DNA of 64,000 nt from Enterobacillus tribolii (lineage in GTDB: Bacteria > Pseudomonadota > Gammaproteobacteria > Enterobacterales > Enterobacteriaceae). The position numbers were made by a program, and so were the translations under genes. The notes below the pieces were generated by a model. That model was not told the DNA's origin, did not search any database, and worked only from the letters and a program-made list of their open reading frames with translations. The stretch spans positions 124,001 to 188,000 of the forward strand of contig NZ_QRAP01000005.1 of NCBI RefSeq assembly GCF_003363015.1. The letters run 5' to 3'. Shown here piece after piece: positions 56,071-63,806 of the stretch (the first letter of the stretch is position 1; each line of letters starts with the position of its first letter).

Positions 56071-57261
56071 TCAGACCCGCCCTTTTTCATTCTGTACCGG
56101 CAGCACCCTGCGCAGCAGGATATACCCCATCACGGCCGATAATGTTGAGCCAAGCAGAATTCCCAAACGGGAATAGACGCCCAGAACCTCATCACCACCG
56201 CTGAACGCCAGTGAAGCAATGAAAATTGACATCGTAAAGCCGATTCCACACAGCACGGAGACGGCAAAAATATGGCGAAAGTTAATTTCCTCCGGCAAGC
56301 GGGCAACGCCCGTTTTTACCGCGACCCAGCTGAAAAGGAAGATCCCCAGCGGCTTGCCCACCAGCAGCCCCAGCATAATCCCCATAGGCAGGGTTCCGCC
56401 CAGTGCCGGCAAAGAAACGCCCTTCAGGGAAACGCCGGCATTGGCAAACGCGAACAGCGGCAGTATCAGATAGACCACCCACGGGTGCAGTTCATGTTCC
56501 AGTTTTTCTGCCGGCCGCCTGCCGCACTTTCCTTTCAGCGGCAGCATAAAACCAACAATGACGCCGGCCAGCGTAGCATGTACGCCAGATTTCAGGATCG
56601 CGGTCCACAGCACCGCGCCAATCATCAGATACACCGATGTTTTGCCAACGCCGCGCCAGTTGAGGTACCCCAGCATGGCAACGGCCGCCGCCGCAACGCC
56701 CAGCGCTACGGGAGAAACTTCATGGGTATAAAACAGGGCAATAATGATGATGACGCCTAAATCATCAATGATGGCCAATGCCAGCAAGAAGACCTTCAGA
56801 CTGGTCGGCACCCGGTTGCCCAATAGTGCCATAACCCCCAGGGCAAAAGCGATGTCCGTTGCCGCCGGAATCGCCCACCCTTGCCGGGTAACCGGGTCAG
56901 CCGCGTTGAACAGCAGGTAAATCAGCGCCGGCGCCAGCATGCCGCCCAGCGCGGCAATGGCGGGAAATATCGCCTTTTCCCGGCTGGCCAGCGAACCGTT
57001 CATTAATTCACGTTTTACTTCCAGGCCGACCACCAGAAAGAACAACGCCATCAGGCCATCGTTAACCCAAAGCAGCAGGTTCTTGCTGATATCCAGCGAG
57101 GCGAAACGAAACTGTACCGGCAGGTTCAGGATTTGCTGATAAACGCTATGCAGCGGTGAATTCGCCATAATTAACGCAACCAGCGCGGCGATAATCAGAA
57201 TAATGCCGCCGGCGGCCTCCAGCCGCAAAAACTGCAGAATGGCGCGTGTGACTTTTGACAT
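56071..57261 (-). CDS. nhaA: Na+/H+ antiporter NhaA
   Basis: NhaA expels Na+ or Li+ in exchange for protons and is central to salt and alkaline tolerance. The 396-residue protein has 12 helices and the ion-binding aspartates: Asp136 in [11 protein letters not shown] and the Asp166-Asp167 pair in [10 protein letters not shown]. Early [17 protein letters not shown] is typical. It is first in nhaA-nhaR. Two direct 10-bp repeats lie upstream. Confidence 0.96.
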   Translation of the reverse strand: MSKVTRAILQFLRLEAAGGIILIIAALVALIMANSPLHSVYQQILNLPVQFRFASLDISKNLLLWVNDGLMALFFLVVGLEVKRELMNGSLASREKAIFPAIAALGGMLAPALIYLLFNAADPVTRQGWAIPAATDIAFALGVMALLGNRVPTSLKVFLLALAIIDDLGVIIIIALFYTHEVSPVALGVAAAAVAMLGYLNWRGVGKTSVYLMIGAVLWTAILKSGVHATLAGVIVGFMLPLKGKCGRRPAEKLEHELHPWVVYLILPLFAFANAGVSLKGVSLPALGGTLPMGIMLGLLVGKPLGIFLFSWVAVKTGVARLPEEINFRHIFAVSVLCGIGFTMSIFIASLAFSGGDEVLGVYSRLGILLGSTLSAVMGYILLRRVLPVQNEKGRV

Positions 57262-57350
57262 AACAATAAAACTCCCGACAGGTTACCGCTCCCTTCCCCG
57301 TTGCCGGAAAAGGCGTCGTCTATTGCCATAAGTTTACTTGCTGTATCATT

Positions 57351-57392
57351 TCGAAAAAACACGTTTATTTATGCAATTATAGTCGAAAAAAC
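57351..57392 (-). repeat. Direct repeat pair upstream of nhaA (possible NhaR sites)
   Basis: The 10-mer TCGAAAAAAC occurs at 57351-57360 and again at 57383-57392, exactly 32 bp apart, which is about three helical turns. The pair lies 90-131 bp upstream of the nhaA start. Position and phasing suit a LysR-type regulator such as NhaR; this role is inferred. Confidence 0.5.
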
Positions 57393-57427
57393 CGATCTAA
57401 ATTCAAAGGGCATTGTCAAAGAAGGGA

Positions 57428-57455
57428 AACATACGCCCGGAAGCAGGCGTATGTT
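57428..57455 (-). terminator. Hairpin after the 1003-residue protein gene
   Basis: A perfect 10-bp stem (AACATACGCC / GGCGTATGTT, 8-nt loop) starts 15 nt past the stop of the gene ending at 57471. On the minus strand it is followed by TTTCCCTTCTTT, a modest T-rich tail. It probably ends the chitinase operon. Confidence 0.7.
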
Positions 57456-57470
57456 GTACACAGGAAAGGA

Positions 57471-60400
57471 TTAAACCAAACGGCGGGGATTCGCGTAGTA
57501 GTCCCGCATTTTTTCCGCCAGCCAACCGCCGTCATCACCATTGGAGTGAATCGTGGTGATGCTTACCGTTGAACCACCGCCCCACAGCACGGCAAAGATG
57601 TTGTAATCCGGCAGGTTACGTACCTGCTGCTGACCCCAATCATATCCTTGATCTTTTTTCAGAAACTCACCTACCGTTGCTGCGCCGTACGTCACGGTGT
57701 TAAGCGCCATTCCGGTCAGTTCGCTGCTGATGTTAGCGATTTCGGTGCCAATACGCTCATCTCCCATCAGGAAGGTGCCGCCTGCGGCAAAGTGATCGCT
57801 CCCAATGTGCGTAGTGCCTTCTTCAACGGTCGGCATATGACCGCCGGGGATCTGCCAGATCATCGCCGGGCTGTTCAGGCCGCTGGCGGTCTCTTTCACC
57901 ATGCTAAGGTAGTTGAACCAGCCGCGGGCATTCCATGAATAGTGCGCCAGCGCATCCGGGCTGAAGCAGTCACGTTCAAACTTATCGAATACGATAAAGT
58001 CCGGCGCGTACTGGCCGCGGTATACCCCCAGTTCGTTGATGAACGCCGCAATTTGCTTTCCTTGCTCCACCGGATTTGCATTGTCACGCAGCAGCCAGTC
58101 CGCGGTGCCGGTCGCCCAGACGTTGGTCTGCCAGCCGAACGCGACGTCAGGCGCAAACTGATGGACAATGTAGTTAATCGCCTGCAGGTAGCCATACAGG
58201 TCATCGCTGAATGCCGGTAGCGCCGGAACGGCGTAGTTGAGCAATTCTGCCAGCTCGTTTACCGCTTCAGCCAACTGAATGTTCACCTGCATACTGTTTT
58301 TCTGACGAACGGCGGTATAGCCGTAAGGCTCCTGCTGCATCGCACCGAGGAAATCAGGGTTAAGCACGAACGTCACCGGCACTTGGTGATCGGCGTCTTT
58401 ATAGGACTGCGCAGCCACGCACTGGGTAATAAAATTACCGAAGTGATTACGCAGCTTCTGGTTATCCTGCAGATCGGGCAGCGCGCTGCCGCCGCTGGCG
58501 TTTGCAGTATAAACCACCATCACCGGCATAACCGGGCGACCGGACGCCTTCTCGACGTCACGCGTCAGCGGGACGGTGCGGTGTACCGGCAGCAGATCGT
58601 AGTCGAGGAACCCATCACCGTTAAGATCGACGTCTTTAGCCGGAAGCGGATCGCCGCCGCCATCGAAGCCGTCATACTTGAACAACGCGCTTACCGGTAC
58701 GCCGTCATAGGCGGTCACGGTTTCCGGCGAATTGACGGTTACCCCGCCGTGCGCCAGAAACGCCGGCCAGCCGCGTACCTGCAATGTCACGCCTTTCTCA
58801 AACGACAGGACGATGGCATTCACGCTTTGCGCAATGGTCATCGGTTGGGCAAAGTCGCTTTGCCACATCTGCCCTTCCCACACCACTTTTTCCGCCGTGA
58901 TCAGGTAATTCGACGGCATAACGCGGAACGGCAGGGTCTGCGGTTCTGTGGTGCTTTCCAGCATCACGCTGTACTGACAGTTCCCTTTTCCGCCGTTGCT
59001 GCGCAGCAAGTAGCGTTGCGGCCCCACGCCAGCGGGCAGGCCAAGCACGGTAACCTTCACGGTGACATAGTTGGCGATGTCCGCCGGCGCTTGCACCACG
59101 CTGACCCGGCAGGCAACGCTTTTCCCGGCCACCGGCGTAATGCTTTGCATCGTTTCAGGCTCCGAAACGGCAACGTTGTTAATCGACATTGCCTGAACGT
59201 AAACATCATAGCGCTGACCGGCTTCCAGCTTACCGATCTTCACGCTGCCTCCGAACGCTAATTCTTTGCTGCATGCCAGAGTCGCGTTCTGCCACAACTC
59301 AACGACGATGGTACCGCCGGTCAGCGCGGCGCTGCCCGCCAGCGACAGCTCCGCTTCACCGAACCATACCGGCGGGCGATAAGAAATAGCGCGACGCTGC
59401 TGATCCTGGCTGTTAGCCAGCACGACGGAATAAATGTCATTCGCCGGTTCAATGCGCAACGCGTTATTTTCCAGCGTATCTACGCATACGCTATATTTAC
59501 CGGCGCTCAGGCCGGAAATCGTCAGCGTTTCGCCCCAAACACCGCTGTAGCTTTTGGCGGAACCATCGGGAGCCACCAGCGTTACGCCCGGATGCAGCCC
59601 CTGACTTTCTGCCTGCGCCGGGAAGTCCAGCAGGATCCTGCCCTGGCGGCCAGGATCGTTAAGCAATTGTACCGACAGGTCGGTGATGGTAACCGGGGTC
59701 TGCGTCGCCGCCAGTGAAAACGTCAACGTACCGGAAGCGCCGCCGGCCAGCATCAGCGCGCTGCTGTTATTCAGCGTAATCACGTTCTTCTCGTTCGGCC
59801 ACCCGCCGTCGCTGCCCAGCGTCGGCGCTTTATCGCCCGCCAGAGAGCCGGTGAAGACCGAATAAGGATCCGGATGCCCGGCAGCAGTAAAGCGAATCGC
59901 CATTTTGTTGACGTCCACGGCCTGGGAATAGCGGTTAGTGACGGTGAGCGTGACCTTTTGATGCCAGCTATTCGCGTCAATGGCGCCGCAAACGACGGTT
60001 GGCGCATTATCGCCCGCCTCTTCCGGCAATGGTTCTACTTCAGAGCCGGAATCCTGTTCTTCATCAGACGTATCTTCCGGCTCCGGATCGGTATCCGGCA
60101 CAGGTTCCTCATCTTCCGCACTGTCTCCATCGGCCAGCGTCAGGGTCAGACCGGAAAACGTCACCGGCGTCTGAGAGGCCGCCAGGCTGAAAGTCAGGGT
60201 GCCGCTGGCGCCTGCCGCCAGCCACAGCGCGCCGTCGTTATTAATAACAATCTTGTTCAGCTCCTGCGAATTCAGGGCTTCACTGCTGATCGTCAACGGT
60301 TTATTTCCCAACAGGGAACCACTGACGGCTCCCCAGGTATCCACATGACCAGAAGCAATAAAGCTGACGACGGCGCGATTAAGATCGACGTCATTGCCAT

Positions 60401-60482
60401 CCTTATTGGTTACGGTCAACGTTACGCTCTGATACCAACTGTTGGCATCAATCTCGCTGTATTTCAGGAATAAAGAAGTCAT
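57471..60482 (-). CDS. Large putative carbohydrate-active protein, unrecognised catalytic family
   Basis: The 1003-residue product has no signal peptide. It has two similar beta-rich modules of about 110 residues (8-117 and 165-275; each with IDANSW, a VTLTVTN strand and GGASGTLTFSLAA-like sequence) that resemble carbohydrate-binding modules. They are joined by an Asp/Glu/Pro linker (118-160). A beta-rich middle (280-600) follows, then a calcium-loop-like DLNGDGFLD (619-627), and a C-terminal domain (about 645-1000) with TIM-barrel-like strands: VMPVMVVYTAN, VTFVLNPDFLG, VAFGWQTNVWA, FIVFDKFERD and AMIWQIPGG. Asp833 and Glu836 in FDKFERD are candidate catalytic acids. I cannot name the family. 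It lies 83 bp downstream of a chitinase gene on the same strand, so glycan degradation is likely. Confidence 0.7.
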   Translation of the reverse strand: MTSLFLKYSEIDANSWYQSVTLTVTNKDGNDVDLNRAVVSFIASGHVDTWGAVSGSLLGNKPLTISSEALNSQELNKIVINNDGALWLAAGASGTLTFSLAASQTPVTFSGLTLTLADGDSAEDEEPVPDTDPEPEDTSDEEQDSGSEVEPLPEEAGDNAPTVVCGAIDANSWHQKVTLTVTNRYSQAVDVNKMAIRFTAAGHPDPYSVFTGSLAGDKAPTLGSDGGWPNEKNVITLNNSSALMLAGGASGTLTFSLAATQTPVTITDLSVQLLNDPGRQGRILLDFPAQAESQGLHPGVTLVAPDGSAKSYSGVWGETLTISGLSAGKYSVCVDTLENNALRIEPANDIYSVVLANSQDQQRRAISYRPPVWFGEAELSLAGSAALTGGTIVVELWQNATLACSKELAFGGSVKIGKLEAGQRYDVYVQAMSINNVAVSEPETMQSITPVAGKSVACRVSVVQAPADIANYVTVKVTVLGLPAGVGPQRYLLRSNGGKGNCQYSVMLESTTEPQTLPFRVMPSNYLITAEKVVWEGQMWQSDFAQPMTIAQSVNAIVLSFEKGVTLQVRGWPAFLAHGGVTVNSPETVTAYDGVPVSALFKYDGFDGGGDPLPAKDVDLNGDGFLDYDLLPVHRTVPLTRDVEKASGRPVMPVMVVYTANASGGSALPDLQDNQKLRNHFGNFITQCVAAQSYKDADHQVPVTFVLNPDFLGAMQQEPYGYTAVRQKNSMQVNIQLAEAVNELAELLNYAVPALPAFSDDLYGYLQAINYIVHQFAPDVAFGWQTNVWATGTADWLLRDNANPVEQGKQIAAFINELGVYRGQYAPDFIVFDKFERDCFSPDALAHYSWNARGWFNYLSMVKETASGLNSPAMIWQIPGGHMPTVEEGTTHIGSDHFAAGGTFLMGDERIGTEIANISSELTGMALNTVTYGAATVGEFLKKDQGYDWGQQQVRNLPDYNIFAVLWGGGSTVSITTIHSNGDDGGWLAEKMRDYYANPRRLV

Positions 60483-60507
60483 AGTTCACACTCTGTGCCG
60501 CAAGAAA

Positions 60508-60530
60508 GCCTCCGGAGTATTACCGGAGGC
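60508..60530 (-). terminator. Intercistronic hairpin between chitinase and the 1003-residue gene
   Basis: A perfect 8-bp GC-rich stem (GCCTCCGG / CCGGAGGC, 7-nt loop) lies in the 83-bp gap, followed on the minus strand by TTTCTT. It may act as a partial terminator or RNA stabiliser that sets a lower dose of the downstream gene. Confidence 0.6.
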
Positions 60531-60565
60531 AATAGCACTCAATCGTTGATAAAAATCAGGAGGGT

Positions 60566-62392
60566 TTAGTACGCGCCCAGATCGGTCCAGGACTGATAAG
60601 CGCCGCAGTTAAGATCCGGCTGCTCACCCAGGGAATACCAGTTCACTTGATAGTTACGGCCTTTCCAGCTGACAATCTCACGGTGTGCCCAATCGTTGCC
60701 GTAAACGGTGGATGCATCCCATTGCGGGTAAGGTGCGTTGGTATCATCAGCAGGCGTGGTATCCGGAACGTCCCCGCCTTCCGAACCCTCATCCGGGGTA
60801 TCGTCAGTCGGTTCGGTCGGTTCGGTCGGTTCGTCATCTGGGATATCATCAACCGGGGTATCGTCAACCGGAGTGTCGTCAACCGGCACGTCAATTTCAC
60901 CGGTTACGTTGATCCCGCTGAAGTAGAACGATTCCATCTCAACGACTTCAGTTTCAATCTCATAGCCCAGGCCTTCACGTGCTGCGTTGACCAGAACGCC
61001 GTTGTCCTGATCGATAGTCCAGGTAAACAAGCCGCCCAGGTTGTTACGGGCAGCATATTCGCCTTTTACCTTCACGGAACGCGGCGTATCCAGAGACATG
61101 AACAGTTTGGACTGTGGGTTGAACAGATAATCGGCATTCGCGACTTCGTCGGTATATACGTTGAAACCGTTGCGGCCACGCTGATTTTCCAGATCCAGGT
61201 AGTTATAAATGGTGTCATACCATTCGGTGCAGCCAGACTCGAACGTACCGGTCGTGTTGCCCTGGCCCGGATTGTAGGTGCCTTTCAGCGGAGAGAAGCT
61301 CGCAATTTCCGCATTACGGGCATTACGGGAATAACCGGCGTAACCGATGTTGATGCGATCGGAAGGGAAGCCTTCGGCGATCAGGTAATCAACAACGGCT
61401 TCTACGCTCCAGCCGCCCGCAGTCAGCGGAGTCAGGTTGGTCTGGTGAGTCAGCTCAGCAGCCCACGGCGTACCGAAGAAGTCGTAGGTCATCACGTTGA
61501 TGCCGTACAAACCCGCGTCCAACAGCGCTTTGACGTTAGAGTGACCCAGCGTTTCCACCACGGCGGAGCTGGCGATAGAAATTTTTACGTCGCCACGATT
61601 CGCAGCAGTCAGCTGTTTTTTCAGTTCGGCAATCAGCAGCGCATAGTTCGCGCCGTCTTCCGGGCCATGCGGATTGTTATTGCCTTTATCGTTCGGGTAT
61701 TCCCAGTCAATGTCCACTTCACTGAACATCGGGAATTGTTTGAACAGTTTTACCACGCCGGCGGCGAACGCCTGGCGGGCTGATTCGCTTTTTGCCACGT
61801 CATGGAATGCGTTACTCATCGTCCAACCGCCGATGCTCATCGAAAGCGCCAGCTCATGCCCGACCTGTGCGGCTCTTGCCTGCAGGTCACGTAAGCCACC
61901 GATAAGCCCGCAGCAATTTTCCTGTGTGGCAGCCGTTGCTTCAATATAGCTGCCGGTGCTGGTCAGGCCGCAGTTGGTCACTGACTGGAAATCACCCCAG
62001 CTGTCCAGGAAAGTCGGTTCGTTCACCTTCTTCCCTAACTGGCTGGCGGCATTTTCGATGGTGTACTGCTTCTCTCCTTTATCACCGACAATTCCCACAA
62101 AACCAAAAATGATTTTGTCATAGGCGGTCGGTGAAACATTTGCCAAATCATAACCACGACCACGACCGCCCTGGCTATCACTATTGTTCAAACGGCCGTC
62201 GTACTGAGACCAGTCGGTGTAGTACCCAAAAACCTTGGGTTTATTCGCATGCTTATACGTGTTGTATACCGGTTTGGTAACACGAGCAGACGTATAGCTG
62301 AGTTTATCTACCGCTGTTTCCGGGTGGAACCCGTCAGCCGCATTACTTCTTTCGGTCAGTACGTCGCCTTGGATTAATTTGCTTGTAGCCAT
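60566..62392 (-). CDS. GH18 chitinase with C-terminal chitin-binding module, no signal peptide
   Basis: The 608-residue protein hydrolyses chitin by homology. The GH18 domain (about 50-475) shows VFGYYTDWSQYDGR, SIGGW (186-190), VDIDWE with catalytic Glu231 (226-231), and MTYDF (301-305). The first Asp of the usual DxxDxDxE is Ser224. An Asp/Pro/Thr/Glu repeat linker (about 500-552) leads to a CBM5/12-type module (555-608; WDASTVYGNDWA, WKGRNYQVNWYSLGEQP). The N-terminus MATSKLIQGDVLTERSN is not a signal peptide. As I recall, it is close to chitinases linked to Tc insecticidal toxin complexes of Yersinia and Photorhabdus. AAGGAAAG lies 6 nt before the ATG. Confidence 0.9.
   Translation of the reverse strand: MATSKLIQGDVLTERSNAADGFHPETAVDKLSYTSARVTKPVYNTYKHANKPKVFGYYTDWSQYDGRLNNSDSQGGRGRGYDLANVSPTAYDKIIFGFVGIVGDKGEKQYTIENAASQLGKKVNEPTFLDSWGDFQSVTNCGLTSTGSYIEATAATQENCCGLIGGLRDLQARAAQVGHELALSMSIGGWTMSNAFHDVAKSESARQAFAAGVVKLFKQFPMFSEVDIDWEYPNDKGNNNPHGPEDGANYALLIAELKKQLTAANRGDVKISIASSAVVETLGHSNVKALLDAGLYGINVMTYDFFGTPWAAELTHQTNLTPLTAGGWSVEAVVDYLIAEGFPSDRINIGYAGYSRNARNAEIASFSPLKGTYNPGQGNTTGTFESGCTEWYDTIYNYLDLENQRGRNGFNVYTDEVANADYLFNPQSKLFMSLDTPRSVKVKGEYAARNNLGGLFTWTIDQDNGVLVNAAREGLGYEIETEVVEMESFYFSGINVTGEIDVPVDDTPVDDTPVDDIPDDEPTEPTEPTDDTPDEGSEGGDVPDTTPADDTNAPYPQWDASTVYGNDWAHREIVSWKGRNYQVNWYSLGEQPDLNCGAYQSWTDLGAY
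60810..60892 (-). repeat. Tandem repeats coding the chitinase linker
   Basis: Within the chitinase gene, 9-bp units GGTTCGGTC (60810-60827 and a partial third copy) encode Thr-Glu-Pro repeats, and 15-bp units of the ATCGTCAACCGGGGT type (about 60846-60892) encode repeated VDDTP. Both keep frame, so slippage would only change linker length. Confidence 0.8.
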
Positions 62393-62756
62393 TTTATCTT
62401 TCCTTCATGAACATAAGTGAACGCGGAACCATTACCGCTCCGGCATCATGGTCATGACACTCAAAAATGACTAATCATATAACCTCACATAACCTTATTT
62501 ATTTTTAAAAAGATAAAGTTATATAAATTTATTTGTCAAACAACATTGTATTTTTAAAATACCAAATATTTAATCGCGATTAATTATGAGTTAACTCATA
62601 GCTAATTTAGTGCAGATTTCGTGATGCTCAGCAAAAAAAACACCCAGAATTTGCTTATCACATTAAAAAACCATAGAGCCGACTTGTCAGCAATTCTAAT
62701 ATGACGACAGACAAAACACTCTGTTACTTTATCATCTCACTCATCAATGGTGCTTT
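62393..62756. promoter_or_regulatory. AT-rich divergent control region with two adjacent palindromes
   Basis: This 364-bp region separates the divergent chitinase and regulator genes and is strongly AT-rich, with several A- and T-tracts. Two perfect palindromes lie side by side near its middle: TTAATCGCGATTAA (62570-62583) and TATGAGTTAACTCATA (62585-62600), with centres 16 bp apart. A looser ATGA-CTAA-TCAT lies at 62467-62478, nearer the chitinase. These are candidate operators for the winged-helix regulator or for a xenogeneic silencer-countering factor. No promoter is firmly assigned. Confidence 0.6.
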
Positions 62757-63203
62757 ATGACACACTATCTCATTAACCATAACTGCATTTACAACGAAGA
62801 CAGTCATGAAATTAAAAATACCGAAAACGCTTTCACAATAAAAATGACGGCCATGCGTGCCAGATGCCTCAGTTTCATTATTGAAAATGCCCCTAACGGT
62901 ATTATAGAAAAAGAGCAGCTGACAACTGCATTATGGGGAAGCAGGGGGAAATATGTCAGCGATGCCAATTTGACACAATTGCTTTACCTGATCCGGAAAG
63001 ACTTAAAGACGCTGGGAATTAACAGCCTCTTTATTACCATACCGCGGCAAGGCATCAAGGTTAATAAACAAATCCCTATTAGCCCCATTGAGGAGAAAAA
63101 AAATTCATTCTTATTAGGCCGATGGAGACTGGTGCTAATTGGTATGTTGACTACCTCCTTATTGGCTCTGGGTGCTGTCGCAGAATTTATTCACATCAAC
63201 TGA
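62757..63203 (+). CDS. Membrane-anchored winged-helix (CadC/ToxR-type) transcription regulator
   Basis: The 148-residue protein has an N-terminal OmpR/PhoB-type winged-helix DNA-binding domain (about 1-105; ending VSDANLTQLLYLIRKDL and FITIPRQGIKV) and one membrane helix (about 124-145), after which only a few residues (HIN) remain. CadC and ToxR relatives carry a large periplasmic sensor there, which this protein lacks. It probably activates the neighbouring genes, perhaps sensing through a partner or the membrane itself. It lies 19 bp upstream of the muramidase gene on the same strand and is divergent from the chitinase. Confidence 0.85.
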   Translation: MTHYLINHNCIYNEDSHEIKNTENAFTIKMTAMRARCLSFIIENAPNGIIEKEQLTTALWGSRGKYVSDANLTQLLYLIRKDLKTLGINSLFITIPRQGIKVNKQIPISPIEEKKNSFLLGRWRLVLIGMLTTSLLALGAVAEFIHIN

Positions 63204-63222
63204 TCTATCACAGGAAATAAAA

Positions 63223-63762
63223 ATGAACCCAATCATTGAAAGTATTCTCAATATTGAAGGTGGCTATGTTAATAATCCCGCCGACCGCGGCGGCCCGACC
63301 AAGTGGGGAATCACCCAAACCACCGCCCGTAATCACGGATATCAGGGAGACATGCGCGATCTGACCCGGGATCAAGCATACGCAATTCTGGAACAGGATT
63401 ACTGGATAGCACCGGGATTTGATCGTATCGCACAACTTTCTGAGCCTTTAGCGTTCGAGCTTTGTGATGCAGGAACAAATATTGGCCCCTCATATCCTTC
63501 ACGTTGGTTACAGCGTTGGTTAAACGCATTTAATCAGCAAGCTAAAAAATATGATGATATCCAGGTTGACGGCCATATTGGCAATAATACATTAAACGCG
63601 CTGCGCAGCTACCTGGACTGGCGGGGTCAGGAGGGCGAGAAAATTATGTTACAGGCATTAAATTGCAGCCAGGGTGAGTATTATCTGCAAATTACGGAGA
63701 AGCGGGCGGCAAACGAAACGTTTATTTATGGATGGATAAGAGAAAGGATAACGGTAAAATAA
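63223..63762 (+). CDS. GH108 N-acetylmuramidase (TtsA-like endolysin)
   Basis: The 179-residue protein cleaves peptidoglycan glycan strands by homology. The GH108 core (about 1-90) shows the catalytic Glu12 in LNIEGGYVNNPADRGG followed by TKWGIT, and then DMRDLTRDQAYAILEQDYW; a PG_binding_3 domain follows (about 95-175; VDGHIGNNTLNAL). It belongs to the same family as TtsA, the muramidase that releases typhoid toxin from Salmonella Typhi, and to phage endolysins. The ATG at 63223 has AGGAAA 6 nt upstream. No signal peptide is present, so it needs a holin or similar to reach the periplasm. It is coupled to the upstream regulator. Confidence 0.92.
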   Translation: MNPIIESILNIEGGYVNNPADRGGPTKWGITQTTARNHGYQGDMRDLTRDQAYAILEQDYWIAPGFDRIAQLSEPLAFELCDAGTNIGPSYPSRWLQRWLNAFNQQAKKYDDIQVDGHIGNNTLNALRSYLDWRGQEGEKIMLQALNCSQGEYYLQITEKRAANETFIYGWIRERITVK

Positions 63763-63764
63763 TG

Positions 63765-63796
63765 AAAAAGCTCCGGGAATGTCGGAGCTTTTTTCA
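63765..63796. terminator. Bidirectional terminator between muramidase and holin-like gene
   Basis: AAAAAGCTCCG and CGGAGCTTTTT form an 11-bp stem with a 7-nt loop, ending in a T-run on the plus strand and flanked by an A-run on the other side. It starts 2 nt after the muramidase stop and lies 10 bp from the stop of the convergent holin-like gene. Confidence 0.9.
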
Positions 63797-63806
63797 TTTA
63801 CAACAG

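Noticed and set aside
60810-60892. Possible CRISPR-like direct repeats
   Set aside because: The repeats are 9-15 bp, contiguous, in frame and code for a protein linker; there are no spacers and no cas genes.
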